From NCBI GenBank assembly GCA_964579305.1, contig CAZOGY010000008.1, positions 1-54,047 of the forward strand: a stretch of 54,047 bases of DNA, in the 5' to 3' direction. Below are positions 40,425-49,852 of this stretch, in pieces. The stretch comes from JBCBWG01 sp964579305. GTDB lineage: Bacteria; Pseudomonadota; Alphaproteobacteria; Rhizobiales; Hyphomicrobiaceae. The position numbers were made by a program, and so were the translations under genes. The stretch's first letter is position 1. Each line of letters begins with the position of its first letter. Below the pieces are notes generated by a model. The model was not told the DNA's origin. It saw only the letters and a program-made list of their open reading frames with translations, and did not search any database.

Positions 40425-42362
40425 ATGTTTGTGCGTTCGTTCGTTGCGGTGGCCGCGTTGGCAATCTTGCCACATGCCGCAAAATCGCAGGATCGCCACG
40501 GCGTCCTGTATGAGCTGCAGAGCCAGCTTCAGCAGATCGAGAATAACTTTCAAAGACGCGCGCGATCAGCCGCGATCGCAAGCCGCTCGCGCAGCCGTGC
40601 GCTCGGCCAACAGCCGCCGGAAGCGCCCGCTCCGGTCGAGCCGCTGTTGGACAGCTTTTTTGTCAACATCTTCGACCCGTCCCAGGCCGTGCCGCTCAAC
40701 GCGAAACGGCGCGAGGCTCTTGGCACCGCAATTGCCAACGTGAGTAACGACCGGCCCAATGAACCAAACCAGGAGATTCCGGCCGGGTTCACATTCCTCG
40801 GCCAGTTTGTCGATCACGACATCACCAAAAACGAAATCGAAATCCAAAAAGCGCTCGTGGTATCGGCCAATGTGCTGCTCGCTTCGGCTGCTTCGATCGA
40901 TGTTTATCGGAGTGAGGCGCGCGAGATCGCAAAGAATGGCCGCTCAGCGCTGCTCGATCTCGACAGTGTCTATGGGGGGCTAACGTTTGCCGACTTCGAG
41001 GCGCTGTTCGTGCGGGTGGACGATCGCCCAATCTGTCCTGAGAGGACGGGTGATGCCCCCGAGGACTGCTACCAACCAACCGCCGACGACCGGCTTGCGA
41101 TCTCCGTGCTTGAACTCGACAGCAATCGCAAACTGACCGGAAAGTTCGAAGTGAGCTTCCGGGCGAATTCGAAGGACGGGCCGATCACCGTCGATCTGCC
41201 ACGGTGCGGTGACAAGCCCCGTTTTGCGCTGGCTCCACCATGCGAACCGAAAGATGAGCAAGGCGAGACGGTCGTCGATATCACGCACCGCGCCGTGATC
41301 GGCGACCCGCGCAACGATGAAAACCTGGTGATCGCGCAAATTCACCTGGTGTTCCTGTTGGCGCATAACAAGCTGCTTGATCAGAAGCTTGCGGCCATTG
41401 GTGACACCATCTCGCTGGACGACCGGATCAAGGCGATTGGCGAGACCCGGCGCACTCTCGTCGATCACTGGCAAGCGATTGTTCTGGACGACTATCTCAC
41501 CGAACACGTCGGTCGCGCCAAAGCCGATGCTTTGCGCACGGGCGCTTACGTCTTCTACACGAGCGGGGATGGCCAACCATTCTGCAAGGCCCAGCCAGGG
41601 GCGATGCCGCATGAATTTGCCGTGGGGGCGTTCCGCCACGGGCACAGCCAAGTGCGTGCGGGTTATCGGCTCAATCAGCGCAATGGGGCCGGGTTCTTGC
41701 AAATGTTTGGCGACAAGGCCCTGTTCGCTGATCGCGCATTGGATTTCCGGCTTTTTTTCAACAGCGTCAACAAGTTCGATCCGAACTCTGATGACAGCCT
41801 CACCCCGGCCCAGTCGATGGCGATCGACACGATCCTCAGCCCGCCGTTGGCCATGCTCATGGCGCCATCGATCCCGAAATCCGATCTTGGACATCCAACG
41901 CGTTCCAACCTGGCCAAGCGCAATCTGGCCAGGGCCGGCGATACGTCGTCACCCGACTTTTTGACCGTCCGATTGTTGTCGGGCCTCCAAGTCGCACAGG
42001 CAATCCAAGCGCGGGGCGCCACGATCGCGTTGCTGAGCGATGCGGAGGTTGCAGCAAGCGCGCTTGGTAAGGCGCCAGCGGTTGCAACGGCCTTCCCGCA
42101 AGGCCTCAAAGCAAGCGACCTGCCGCTTTGGGTCTACGTTTTGCTTGAAGCGGAACTCAAACAGAGCGGTCGCCAACTCGGCGACGTTGGCGGCATCATT
42201 ATCGGTGAAACGCTGGCTGGTCTCATTCGATGTGACGAGCAGGGGATCCTCGAAGGTGCGCGGGCGACAACGGCGTTTGTGCCGAGCCTTTATGCGCAAT
42301 CCGGTGCCATTGAGACGAGCCGTTACCTGTTTGCCGATCTCGTGAATTTCGCATTCGAATAA
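40425..42362 (+). CDS. Exported animal-type heme peroxidase
   Basis: A 645-residue protein of the peroxidase-cyclooxygenase (animal heme peroxidase) superfamily. A signal peptide covers about residues 1-21 (VRSFVAVAALAILPHAAKSQ). The distal heme histidine is His131 in LGQFVDHDIT, the RxxE-like segment is GDPRNDENLVIAQIHLVFLLAHNKLL, and the proximal histidine is His407 in GAFRHGHSQV. Together these form a complete active site. Bacterial members are relatives of peroxicins; they oxidise halides or organic substrates with H2O2 and may take part in defence or polymer modification. It stands alone; the next gene (coxM) converges. Confidence 0.9.
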   Translation: MFVRSFVAVAALAILPHAAKSQDRHGVLYELQSQLQQIENNFQRRARSAAIASRSRSRALGQQPPEAPAPVEPLLDSFFVNIFDPSQAVPLNAKRREALGTAIANVSNDRPNEPNQEIPAGFTFLGQFVDHDITKNEIEIQKALVVSANVLLASAASIDVYRSEAREIAKNGRSALLDLDSVYGGLTFADFEALFVRVDDRPICPERTGDAPEDCYQPTADDRLAISVLELDSNRKLTGKFEVSFRANSKDGPITVDLPRCGDKPRFALAPPCEPKDEQGETVVDITHRAVIGDPRNDENLVIAQIHLVFLLAHNKLLDQKLAAIGDTISLDDRIKAIGETRRTLVDHWQAIVLDDYLTEHVGRAKADALRTGAYVFYTSGDGQPFCKAQPGAMPHEFAVGAFRHGHSQVRAGYRLNQRNGAGFLQMFGDKALFADRALDFRLFFNSVNKFDPNSDDSLTPAQSMAIDTILSPPLAMLMAPSIPKSDLGHPTRSNLAKRNLARAGDTSSPDFLTVRLLSGLQVAQAIQARGATIALLSDAEVAASALGKAPAVATAFPQGLKASDLPLWVYVLLEAELKQSGRQLGDVGGIIIGETLAGLIRCDEQGILEGARATTAFVPSLYAQSGAIETSRYLFADLVNFAFE

Positions 42363-42520
42363 GCGCGGTCGAAAGCGGGTCGCAATCAGCGCGCCCCGCT
42401 TTTGCTATTTCGCATTGCGGTCTTCTTTGCGCCGCTTGCGGATTTGAGCCGTCAAGCTGGTGAAACGTGATACGCATGGCATTGATGACGGTCGCTTAAT
42501 TGACGCGAGCTTGGAAAAAC

Positions 42521-42558
42521 AAAGCCGGCGATGGCACGTGGCCATCGCCGGCTTTTTC
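42521..42558. terminator. Bidirectional intrinsic terminator between the peroxidase gene and coxM
   Basis: AAAGCCGGCGATGGC and GCCATCGCCGGCTTT form a perfect 15-bp stem with loop ACGTG. T runs flank both sides (TTTTTC on the plus strand, TTTGTTTTTCC on the minus strand), as expected between convergent genes. It lies 26 bases after the coxM stop and about 160 bases after the peroxidase stop. Confidence 0.88.
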
Positions 42559-42583
42559 ATTCGACCAAAGCGGGGCGAGCCAT

Positions 42584-43384
42584 TCAGCCTGCCAAAATCG
42601 CCTCGACGGCGCGCGCTGCCATGACCGGCACCATTGCGGCGCGATATTCGGCAGAGCCGTGCAAGTCGCCGAGCATGCCATCGGCTGACAATTTGACAGC
42701 GCGGGCCGCATCCGGCGTGAAGTTGGCCGCCAAGGCCTGTTCCAACTCCGTGCAGCGGAAAGCACCATTCGCGCCTGCCCCGGAAATGCCAACGCGGACT
42801 TCGCTGCCGGTTTTGGCAACGAACGCGCCAACCAGTGAGTAGCGTGAGGCGCGTTGCTCAAACTTGGCGTAAGCTGCTTGATCGGGCAGCGGAATGCCGA
42901 CCGAGGTAATCAGCTCGCCCGGCTCAAGCACGGTGGAAAAGATCCCGTCGAAGAAGTCGTCAGCCGCGATCTGGCGTTGCTTATGGGTCATGATCACCGC
43001 GTTCAGCGCCAGCATCGCGGCCGGATAGTCTGCGGCTGGGTCGTGGTTGGCGATTGAGCCCCCAATCGTGCCGCGGTGGCGAACTTGTGGGTCACCGATG
43101 TTGCCAGCGAGATTGGCCAGGGCCGGTAGTGCGCGCTGGATGTCGGCGGATCCAGCGACTTCGGCGTGCGTGGTCATCGCCCCGATACCAATCGCGCCGG
43201 TGTCGAGGTGGATGCCTTTCAGTTCAGGCACATTTGCAAGATCGATCAATGATCCTGGCGCAGCAAGGCGTTGCTTGAGTGTCGGGATCAGCGTCTGTCC
43301 GCCAGCGATGAAGGTTGTTTCGTCGCCGACGAGGGCGGCGACGTCCTGCAACGAGTGCGGCTTGGCATATTCAAAATTATACAT
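42584..43384 (-). CDS. coxM: FAD-binding medium subunit of a CO-dehydrogenase-family molybdenum hydroxylase
   Basis: A 266-residue FAD subunit of a heterotrimeric molybdenum hydroxylase. The FAD motifs FIAGGQTLIPTLKQRLA and TIGGSIANHDPAADYPAAMLAL are present; the second normally reads AGGSL/AxxDP, so it is close to canonical. It receives electrons from the CoxS iron-sulfur clusters and passes them to the quinone pool or another acceptor. The start is the ATG at 43384 after AAGGAGG. It is last in the order coxG-S-L-M, which is the form II order, 213 bases after coxL. Confidence 0.9.
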   Translation of the reverse strand: MYNFEYAKPHSLQDVAALVGDETTFIAGGQTLIPTLKQRLAAPGSLIDLANVPELKGIHLDTGAIGIGAMTTHAEVAGSADIQRALPALANLAGNIGDPQVRHRGTIGGSIANHDPAADYPAAMLALNAVIMTHKQRQIAADDFFDGIFSTVLEPGELITSVGIPLPDQAAYAKFEQRASRYSLVGAFVAKTGSEVRVGISGAGANGAFRCTELEQALAANFTPDAARAVKLSADGMLGDLHGSAEYRAAMVPVMAARAVEAILAG

Positions 43385-43497
43385 CGTTTCCTCCTTGGTC
43401 CCCATCAACGCCGTTGATTGAGAGAGGGCCGGGTTTGTGAGGTCGGCGACGGGATATCCCAAACGTCAGTGCGCCGCTGCCCCTTGCTGCGACCCTT

Positions 43498-43513
43498 TCC
43501 CCGCGGGCGGGGA
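43498..43513. repeat. Short GC-rich palindrome between coxL and coxM
   Basis: TCCCCGC-GG-GCGGGGA is a 7-base palindrome within the string ccctttccccgcgggcgggg. Similar CCCTxTCCCCGC palindromes are scattered between genes in many Hyphomicrobiales. It interrupts the coxL-coxM spacing. Confidence 0.45.
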
Positions 43514-43597
43514 GGGGATGTCCGCGTGTCGGGATCATGAAGTCCGTGCCCGGGCACCGTTGCGCTTTTGGGGCGGCCGTGTCCGGGGCGTTCGTGA

Positions 43598-45985
43598 TTA
43601 CTCCGCGGCCATGGGCATGCTGCCTGCGTTGATGGCGCGCCAGACTTTTTCCGGTGTGGCGGGCATGTCGATGTGGTCGACGCCGTAGTCTTTCAGAGCA
43701 TCGCAGATTGCGTTGATCACGGCCGGTGGTGCGCCGATTGCGCCGGCTTCGCCGCAGCCTTTGACGCCAAGCGGATTGTGCGTGCACGGCGTGCATGTCG
43801 TGGTGACCTGGAAGCTTGGCACATCGTCGGCGCGCGGCATGCAGTAGTCCATGTAACTGCCGGTCAGGAGTTGGCCGCCGTCATCATACACCGCATGTTC
43901 CAGAAGCGCCTGGCCGATGCCCTGCGCGAGACCGCCGTGCACCTGACCTTCGACGATCATTGGGTTGACGATGTTGCCGAAATCGTCAGCGGCCACGAAC
44001 TGCACGATCTCGGTCTGGCCGGTGGCCGGATCGATCTCGACTTCGCAAATGTAGGTGCCTGCGGGATACGTGAAGTTTTTGGGGTCGTAGAAGGCGGTTT
44101 CTTCCAGACCCGGTTCGATATCTTCAATCGGATACTGGTGCGGGACGTAGGCCGTCAGCGCGATCTCACCGAACGCTTTTTGCTTGTCGGTGCCTTTGAC
44201 TTTGTAAGCGCCATCCACAAACTCGATGTCGCCCTCAGAGGCTTCAAGCAAGTGCGCTGCGATTTTGCGACCTTTGTCGATGATCTTATTCAGCGCATTG
44301 ACGATGGCCGCGCCGCCGACGGCCAACGAGCGTGAGCCATAGGTGCCCATGCCAAAGGGCACGCGGTTGGTGTCGCCGTGAACGATCTCGACGTTCTCAA
44401 GCGGCAAACCGAGCTTGTCGGCGACGACTTGCGCGAACGTGGTGTCGTGGCCTTGGCCATGGCTGTGGGAGCCGGTGTAGACGGAGACGGAGCCGGTTGG
44501 GTTCACGCGGACGGTCGCGGCTTCGTATAGGCCGGCGCGAGCCCCGAGCGAGCCGACGAGGCTGGAGGGGGCGATGCCGCAGGCTTCGATGTAGCTTGCC
44601 ACGCCGATACCGCGCAGCTTGCCGCGGGCGCCAGCGGCGGTTTTGCGTTGCCCAAAACCGGCATAGTCGGCCAGTTCCAGTGCCTTATTGAGCGAAGCCT
44701 CGTAATCGCCCGTGTCATAAACCACGGCGACCGGGGTCTGGTAGGGGAACTGGGATGGCTGGATGAAGTTTTTGCGGCGCAATTCAGCCTGGTCGACGCC
44801 CATCTCGGCAGCGGCCTTCGACATGATCCGCTCAAGCAGGAAGGTCGCTTCGGGCCGTCCGGCACCGCGGTACGCATCGACCGGCGTTGTGTTGGTGAAG
44901 ATGGCCTTCACGTTGCAGTGGATCGCGGGCGTTGTGTACTGGCCGGCAAGCAGCGTGCCATGCAGCCAGGTTGGAATGCACGGCGCGAACGTCGACAGAT
45001 AGGCGCCCATGTTTGCGAGCGTGTCGACCTTTAGGGCTGTTGCCTTGCCATCAGCGTCGAACGCCATTTCGACGTGGCTTATGTGGTCGCGGCCGTGCGC
45101 GTCGGTGATGAAGCTTTCGGAGCGCTCGGCGACCCATTTGACTGGGCGGCCAATCTGTTTTGCAGCCCAGGTGACAAACGCTTCTTCGGCGTAGTGATAG
45201 ATTTTGGAGCCAAAGCCGCCGCCGACGTCTGGGGCAACGACGCGCAACTTGTGTTCTGGCAGGCCGAGGACGAAGGCGCCCATCAGCAAGCGAATGACGT
45301 GGGGGTTCTGGCTTGTCGTGTAGAGCGTGTGCTCGTCGGTCGCCATGTCGAAGACGCCGATGGCCGCGCGCGGCTCCATCGCGTTCGGCACGAGGCGATT
45401 GTTCACGAGGTCCAGCGTTGTGACATGGTGGGCATCGGCAAAAGCGGCGTCGACCGCGGCCTTGTCGCCCAACTCCCAGTCAAAGCACAGATTGTTCGGC
45501 GCTTCATCGTGGACCGTTGAGCCGCCATCCAAAGCCTTTTTCATGTCGACGACGGCGGGCAACTCGTCGATCGGGAGATCGATCAGTTCGGCGGCGTCTT
45601 TGGCCTGCTGCAGGCTTTCAGCGATGATCGCGACGACTGGATCGCCAACGTGGCGGACTTTTTGGTAGGCGAGGATCGGGTGCTTGGGCTCGACCATCGG
45701 CTGGTCATTCTTGCCGGTCACCAGCCAGCCGCAAGGCAGGCCGTTCATTTCGGCCAAGTCGTCGCCGGTATAGACCGCGATGACGCCGGGGGCTGATTTG
45801 GCGGCGGAAACATCGATCGCGTTGATGCGGCCATTGGCGATCGGCGAGCGCAGGAAATAGACGTATGATTGGCCTGGCTGGTTGATGTCGTCGGTGTACG
45901 TGCCGATGCCTTTGAGGAAGCGGAAATCTTCCCGGCGTTTCACGGCGGCACCAATCCCGGTGGCGGACGTGCTGGAATCTGACAT
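43598..45985 (-). CDS. coxL: Molybdopterin-binding large subunit, form II CO-dehydrogenase-like
   Basis: The 795-residue catalytic subunit binds the molybdopterin cofactor. GGGFGSK (255-261) and the active-site loop AYRGAGR (371-377) are visible. AYRGAGR, instead of the AYRCSFR of proven aerobic CO dehydrogenases, puts it in form II, whose CO-oxidising role is disputed and whose members may act on other substrates. The catalytic glutamate is Glu746 in KGCGEAGAIGAP. GSHSHGQGHDT is the cofactor-contacting glutamine region. Total length and domain order are normal. Located between coxS and coxM on the same strand. Confidence 0.93.
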   Translation of the reverse strand: MSDSSTSATGIGAAVKRREDFRFLKGIGTYTDDINQPGQSYVYFLRSPIANGRINAIDVSAAKSAPGVIAVYTGDDLAEMNGLPCGWLVTGKNDQPMVEPKHPILAYQKVRHVGDPVVAIIAESLQQAKDAAELIDLPIDELPAVVDMKKALDGGSTVHDEAPNNLCFDWELGDKAAVDAAFADAHHVTTLDLVNNRLVPNAMEPRAAIGVFDMATDEHTLYTTSQNPHVIRLLMGAFVLGLPEHKLRVVAPDVGGGFGSKIYHYAEEAFVTWAAKQIGRPVKWVAERSESFITDAHGRDHISHVEMAFDADGKATALKVDTLANMGAYLSTFAPCIPTWLHGTLLAGQYTTPAIHCNVKAIFTNTTPVDAYRGAGRPEATFLLERIMSKAAAEMGVDQAELRRKNFIQPSQFPYQTPVAVVYDTGDYEASLNKALELADYAGFGQRKTAAGARGKLRGIGVASYIEACGIAPSSLVGSLGARAGLYEAATVRVNPTGSVSVYTGSHSHGQGHDTTFAQVVADKLGLPLENVEIVHGDTNRVPFGMGTYGSRSLAVGGAAIVNALNKIIDKGRKIAAHLLEASEGDIEFVDGAYKVKGTDKQKAFGEIALTAYVPHQYPIEDIEPGLEETAFYDPKNFTYPAGTYICEVEIDPATGQTEIVQFVAADDFGNIVNPMIVEGQVHGGLAQGIGQALLEHAVYDDGGQLLTGSYMDYCMPRADDVPSFQVTTTCTPCTHNPLGVKGCGEAGAIGAPPAVINAICDALKDYGVDHIDMPATPEKVWRAINAGSMPMAAE

Positions 45986-46061
45986 GCGGAAAACCTCCTG
46001 AAATCGGGCACTCTGTGGGCCCTTCGATCCGCGTGATGGCGTACGAGTGTGGCGCGAGCCC

Positions 46062-46544
46062 TTATTCGGCGGCAGCCTTCTGCGACATGTTGTTCGCCGC
46101 GATCTGAATGGCTTTGACGATGTTGTGATAGCCGGTGCAACGGCAGATGTTGCCTTTGAGCCAGGAGCGAATTTCGGCTTCCGTCGGGTTTGGGTTGTTG
46201 TTGAGCAAGTCGACCGCGGACATCACCATGCCCGGTGTGCAAAACCCGCACTGCAAGCCGTGGGCTTCCTTGAATGCGGCTTGCACGGGGTGGAGATCAG
46301 CGCCGGCTGCGAGGCCTTCGATCGTCGTGACCTTGGCGCCGTCGGCCTGCACCGCGAACATGGTGCACGCTTTGACCGAGCGACCGTCGACGTGCACGAC
46401 GCAAGCACCACATTGGCTTGTGTCACAGCCCACGTGCGTTCCCGTCAGTTTCAATTGGTTGCGCAACAGATCAACCAGCAGCGTGTTGGGTTCAACGCGT
46501 TCGCTTGTCTGTTTACCGTTCACTTCCAGCGTGATGTCGACCAT
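46062..46544 (-). CDS. coxS: [2Fe-2S] small subunit of a CO-dehydrogenase-family molybdenum hydroxylase
   Basis: A 160-residue iron-sulfur subunit. The plant-type cluster is bound by Cys40, Cys45, Cys48 and Cys60 (GCDTSQCGACVVHVDG...C); the second, helical-domain cluster by Cys99, Cys102, Cys134 and Cys136 (CGFCTPGM and NICRCTGY). All eight cysteines are intact. It starts at the ATG at 46544 after AGAGGG. First of the three structural genes; the spacing to coxL is 76 bases. Confidence 0.95.
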   Translation of the reverse strand: MVDITLEVNGKQTSERVEPNTLLVDLLRNQLKLTGTHVGCDTSQCGACVVHVDGRSVKACTMFAVQADGAKVTTIEGLAAGADLHPVQAAFKEAHGLQCGFCTPGMVMSAVDLLNNNPNPTEAEIRSWLKGNICRCTGYHNIVKAIQIAANNMSQKAAAE

Positions 46545-46602
46545 GGCGTTCTCCCTCTGAGAAATCTCGCAACGTTCTTTTTATGAGTGGGCTCGGGCCC
46601 TT

Positions 46603-46702
46603 NNNNNNNNNNNNNNNNNNNNNNNNNNNNNNNNNNNNNNNNNNNNNNNNNNNNNNNNNNNNNNNNNNNNNNNNNNNNNNNNNNNNNNNNNNNNNNNNNN
46701 NN
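46603..46702. other. Assembly gap (100 N) between coxG and coxS
   Basis: One hundred N bases, a conventional placeholder length, so the true distance is unknown. Any gene between coxG and coxS would be lost here. Confidence 0.97.
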
Positions 46703-46772
46703 GTCGCGGCGCAGGCCCGACCGCTTTATGTTGGGACCGTGTCGGCCGGTTCGGCTATGTTGGCGAGGCCTG

Positions 46773-47417
46773 TCAGCTCGTGAAAGATTGAACAATGAGC
46801 AGGACGAGAAGCGCAAGGGCGATTGCGCCGACGCCGTACCAAAGCCATCCGCCTTGCGGTTTGGACCGGCCAACGGTGGGTTGAGGACGGGAGCGTCCAA
46901 TGGCACCGGCCGGTTCTGTTTCGCCGCTTGCAGGGCGTCCCAACTCGTCGGTTGGCAGGGCAGAGGCCTCTGCGTCGGCTGGCGCAAATTCGGCGGCGAA
47001 CGAATCGAAAAACTTCTCAGCCAATGACTTGGCTGTGGCGTCGATCAGGCGTTGGCCAAGTTGTGCGATCTTGCCGGAGATTTTGGCGTCGACGTCGTAG
47101 ATTAACCGCGTGGCGTCGTCGACGTCTTCGAGGCGCACATCGGCACCGCCCGAGGCGCGACCTGCCACGCCGCCCGAGCCGGCGCCTTCGATCCGGTAGC
47201 TTTCGGGCGGGTTCAAATCCTTCAGTTCGACGTCGCCGGTAAACTTCGCATTCATCGGGCCAATCTTGACGGCAACGGTGGCTTTCAGCTCCGTTGGTGA
47301 GACCTGCTCCAGGCTCTGGCAGCCGGGAATGCAGCGCTTGAGCACGTCAACGTCGTTCAGTTTGGCCCAGACCTGTGTGCGGTCTGCTGGAATTTGGCGC
47401 TCACCTGTGAGCTTCAT
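46773..47417 (-). CDS. coxG: CoxG-like SRPBCC protein with C-terminal membrane anchor
   Basis: A 214-residue protein. The N-terminal SRPBCC domain reads MKLTGERQIPADRTQVWAKLNDVDVLKRCIPGCQSLEQVSP and continues to about residue 145. A linker of about 40 residues rich in Pro, Gly and Ala leads to a C-terminal membrane helix (WLWYGVGAIALALLVLLIVQSF). CoxG recruits CO dehydrogenase to the membrane and binds quinone-type acceptors in aerobic CO oxidisers. Here it is the first gene of the coxG-S-L-M group, with an assembly gap between it and coxS. Confidence 0.9.
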   Translation of the reverse strand: MKLTGERQIPADRTQVWAKLNDVDVLKRCIPGCQSLEQVSPTELKATVAVKIGPMNAKFTGDVELKDLNPPESYRIEGAGSGGVAGRASGGADVRLEDVDDATRLIYDVDAKISGKIAQLGQRLIDATAKSLAEKFFDSFAAEFAPADAEASALPTDELGRPASGETEPAGAIGRSRPQPTVGRSKPQGGWLWYGVGAIALALLVLLIVQSFTS

Positions 47418-47595
47418 TCACGGTCCCCCTGGGGCACAATCGGCGCTGTGGTCATTGCCGCCACGTTAGCCCGTGCGCTGAGATCATGCACGTGTGCAAT
47501 CGCGCGTCGTTCGAAAGACGGTGGCGGTTGGCTTGGGTTCAGCGGCGGGATCGGCGGCGCGTTGGCAAAAGCCTGGAGCCTTGGGAGGTTTTGAG

Positions 47596-48548
47596 ATGGC
47601 GGATCAGTTGGAAGCTGGCAGAGCAGACGGCTTGCGCGTTGGATTTGTCGGGCTTGGGACGATGGGCCGGCCGATGTGCGCCCACATTGCACGCAAACAC
47701 CTTGGCGAAGCGTCGTCCGGCGCGATTAGCGCGGTCTGGGCCTACGACCAGGTTGCGGGCGCCGCGGCGGACCTTGCAGATCTTGGTGTCGTCGCGGCTG
47801 ATGATCTTTGCGCACTGATCGATCACGTTGACGTGCTGCATCTTTGCTTGCCCGGCGGGGCTGAATTGGAGGCCGTCTGCCGCGATGAAGGCGGCCTTCT
47901 GGCCCACGCGCGGGCCGGTCAGGCGGTAATCGATCACGGCACTTCGCCGGTGCCTTTGACGCGCGATCTGGCGGCGTCCTTTGCGCAAAACGGCGTGGGC
48001 TATGCGGATGCACCAATCACGCGGACCCGGCAGGCGGCTGAAGCTGGCACGCTCGTCACGTTGTTTGGCGGACCGGCTGATCTGCTCGATCGGGTTGCAC
48101 CCGTGATGCGGTCGTTCTCTGCCGAGATCGTGCATTGCGGCGATGTCGGGACGGGGCAGATCTTCAAGCAACTCAATAACATGGTGCTCTTTCAGACCGT
48201 TGTTGCGCTGGCGGAGGCGCTGGCGACGGCACGTGCGGCGGGCGTTGACGGCGCCAAGCTGTTCGATGCGTTCACGCAAGGCTCAGCGGACAGTTTTGCG
48301 CTGCGCAACCATGGCATGAAGGCGCTGTTGCCAGGGGCGTTCCCAGAGCGTGCTTTCGCCACGCGTTATGCGATCAAGGACCTCGATTATGCGCTGGAAC
48401 TGGCTGCGGCGCACGGGCTTGATCTGCGACAAGGGCAGGCCACGCGGGAACGGTTCGAGGCTGCGATTTCCGCCGGACTGGGTGATGCTTATTTTCCAAG
48501 CGTGCTTCAGGTGATCGCGCCGGGTGTGGATCGCGGATCGGATGCAAC
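47596..48548 (+). CDS. 3-hydroxyisobutyrate dehydrogenase-family beta-hydroxyacid dehydrogenase (C-terminus lost in a gap)
   Basis: An NAD(P)-dependent beta-hydroxyacid dehydrogenase. The Rossmann motif is GLGTMGRPM (about 19-27); the substrate-binding DAPITRTRQAAEAGTLVTLFGG and the catalytic-lysine region GTGQIFKQLNNMVLF are present. 317 residues are visible before the N gap, about the full family length, so only the last residues and stop are missing. The ATG at 47596 follows GGAGG. It is divergent from coxG. Substrate could be 3-hydroxyisobutyrate, tartronate semialdehyde or a related acid. Confidence 0.85.
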
Positions 48549-48648
48549 NNNNNNNNNNNNNNNNNNNNNNNNNNNNNNNNNNNNNNNNNNNNNNNNNNNN
48601 NNNNNNNNNNNNNNNNNNNNNNNNNNNNNNNNNNNNNNNNNNNNNNNN
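48549..48648. other. Assembly gap (100 N) between two convergent truncated genes
   Basis: The placeholder gap removes the C-terminal end of the beta-hydroxyacid dehydrogenase gene on its left and that of the unknown membrane-anchored protein on its right. Confidence 0.97.
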
Positions 48649-49556
48649 CTGAGGCGTTTGAGCAGCGGTTGCTGGCGGTCATCCGGCTCGTTGGAATCGC
48701 CGTCGGTTTGGTCGTCACGGGTTTGCGCATCGTTCGTGGCGTTTGCGGTATTGTCCGAGACGATCTCAAGCGGCGGGCGGTCTGTCTTGTCGGATGACTG
48801 CCCGATGTCAGGCGCCGGTAACTCGGGGTCTGGCAATGCATCGGCGTCGGCCCGCGTTGCGGTGGACAGCCCCAAGGCGTCCTCGGTTCGGGCCGCCGTC
48901 TGCGTTGCGCCGGACACGCCGCGGCGTTCCTGGCGTCCGCGCCAACGGTCCAAGATCAATTTGCGCCGGCTGACACCGATGATGTTGTCACCCTTCTCAA
49001 CGCTGCGGACGTCGGCGATCGGGTAAAGCTCGATCGTTCCTTGCCGCCGCACGCCCGGGATCGAATAGTTCATGCTCGCGGGAGGGGGACCCAGGAAGTC
49101 ACTGAGTTCAAACATCAGCCAGCCTGGGCGCGCCTTGATCGTGTCGACGGCCCAATGATCGCGAAGTGCCTGCTGGGCAGCGCCAATCCCGGCTTTGCGT
49201 GATGCCGCCGCGACGGCTGGATGTACCGGAAGATCTTCGTCGTCGAAATTCTCAGGCGGGTGGCCGGCAAAAGCTTGCGCCGCATTTGCTGGCTTATTGG
49301 TGGCCCAACCGCCCGGTCCGGCTGTTGGCGCGCGATCTGGATTGGCAGACTGCCCGGCGTTTGGTGATTCGTTACGCCCGTTCTGCGTGTTCCGGCTTCT
49401 CCACCTGCGCCGGGTCGTTTTGGACTGTGCCGGCTTTGACGGTTTCTTCTCGCGCATCGCCATGTCGAGGAACCAGCCCTGACGCCAGCCGACAATCAGC
49501 AGGACCGCGGTGATCACCAAGAAAAGCGTGGCGAATTCGGCAATGGCATCCAGCAC
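48649..49556 (-). CDS. Membrane-anchored protein of unknown function (C-terminus lost in a gap)
   Basis: About 302 residues are visible. An N-terminal membrane helix (LDAIAEFATLFLVITAVLLIVGW) is followed by a long low-complexity linker rich in Arg, Asn and Pro, then a compact domain (about residues 105-200: ARPGWLMFELSDFLGPPPASMNYSIPG, then IADVRSVEKGDNIIGVSRRKLILDRW) and a second acidic low-complexity tail. I do not recognise the domain. The start is a GTG at 49556 after GGGAG. Convergent with the dehydrogenase gene; the real C-terminus is inside the N gap. Confidence 0.65.
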
Positions 49557-49757
49557 GCTGTCTTCTCCCGACTCGGCCTTTCGGCGGATCCCGGGCCTGC
49601 CCGGTACGACCCCGCAGCGATACGCCAGCCATCGTTAATGGGCAAGGCGCTCGGCGTCGTGGTCCATATTTGCTGGCGCGCCGAATTTGTCCTGTTCCAG
49701 CGGGAACATCTGCCAGGCGGGGCGAGGGATCAAAGGTGTTTGGCCGGGTTATGCCCT

Positions 49758-49791
49758 CAAAAAAGAATAAGGAGCGGCGCAGGACCGCTCC
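49758..49791 (-). terminator. Intrinsic terminator after the unknown exported protein gene
   Basis: On the minus strand GGAGCGG pairs with CCGCTCC around a seven-base loop, followed by TTATTCTTTTTT. It lies about 60 bases after the stop of the gene at 49853-50476. Confidence 0.75.
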
Positions 49792-49852
49792 CGTTGAGAT
49801 GTCAATGCCGTGTCATCGGTCCCGCACGCGCAAAAGCACGGCGCGTCCAAGC

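Noticed and set aside
47494..49026. 510-codon ORF across the gap at 48549-48648
   Set aside because: The frame is artificial: the part right of the gap is antisense to the unknown membrane-anchored protein gene.
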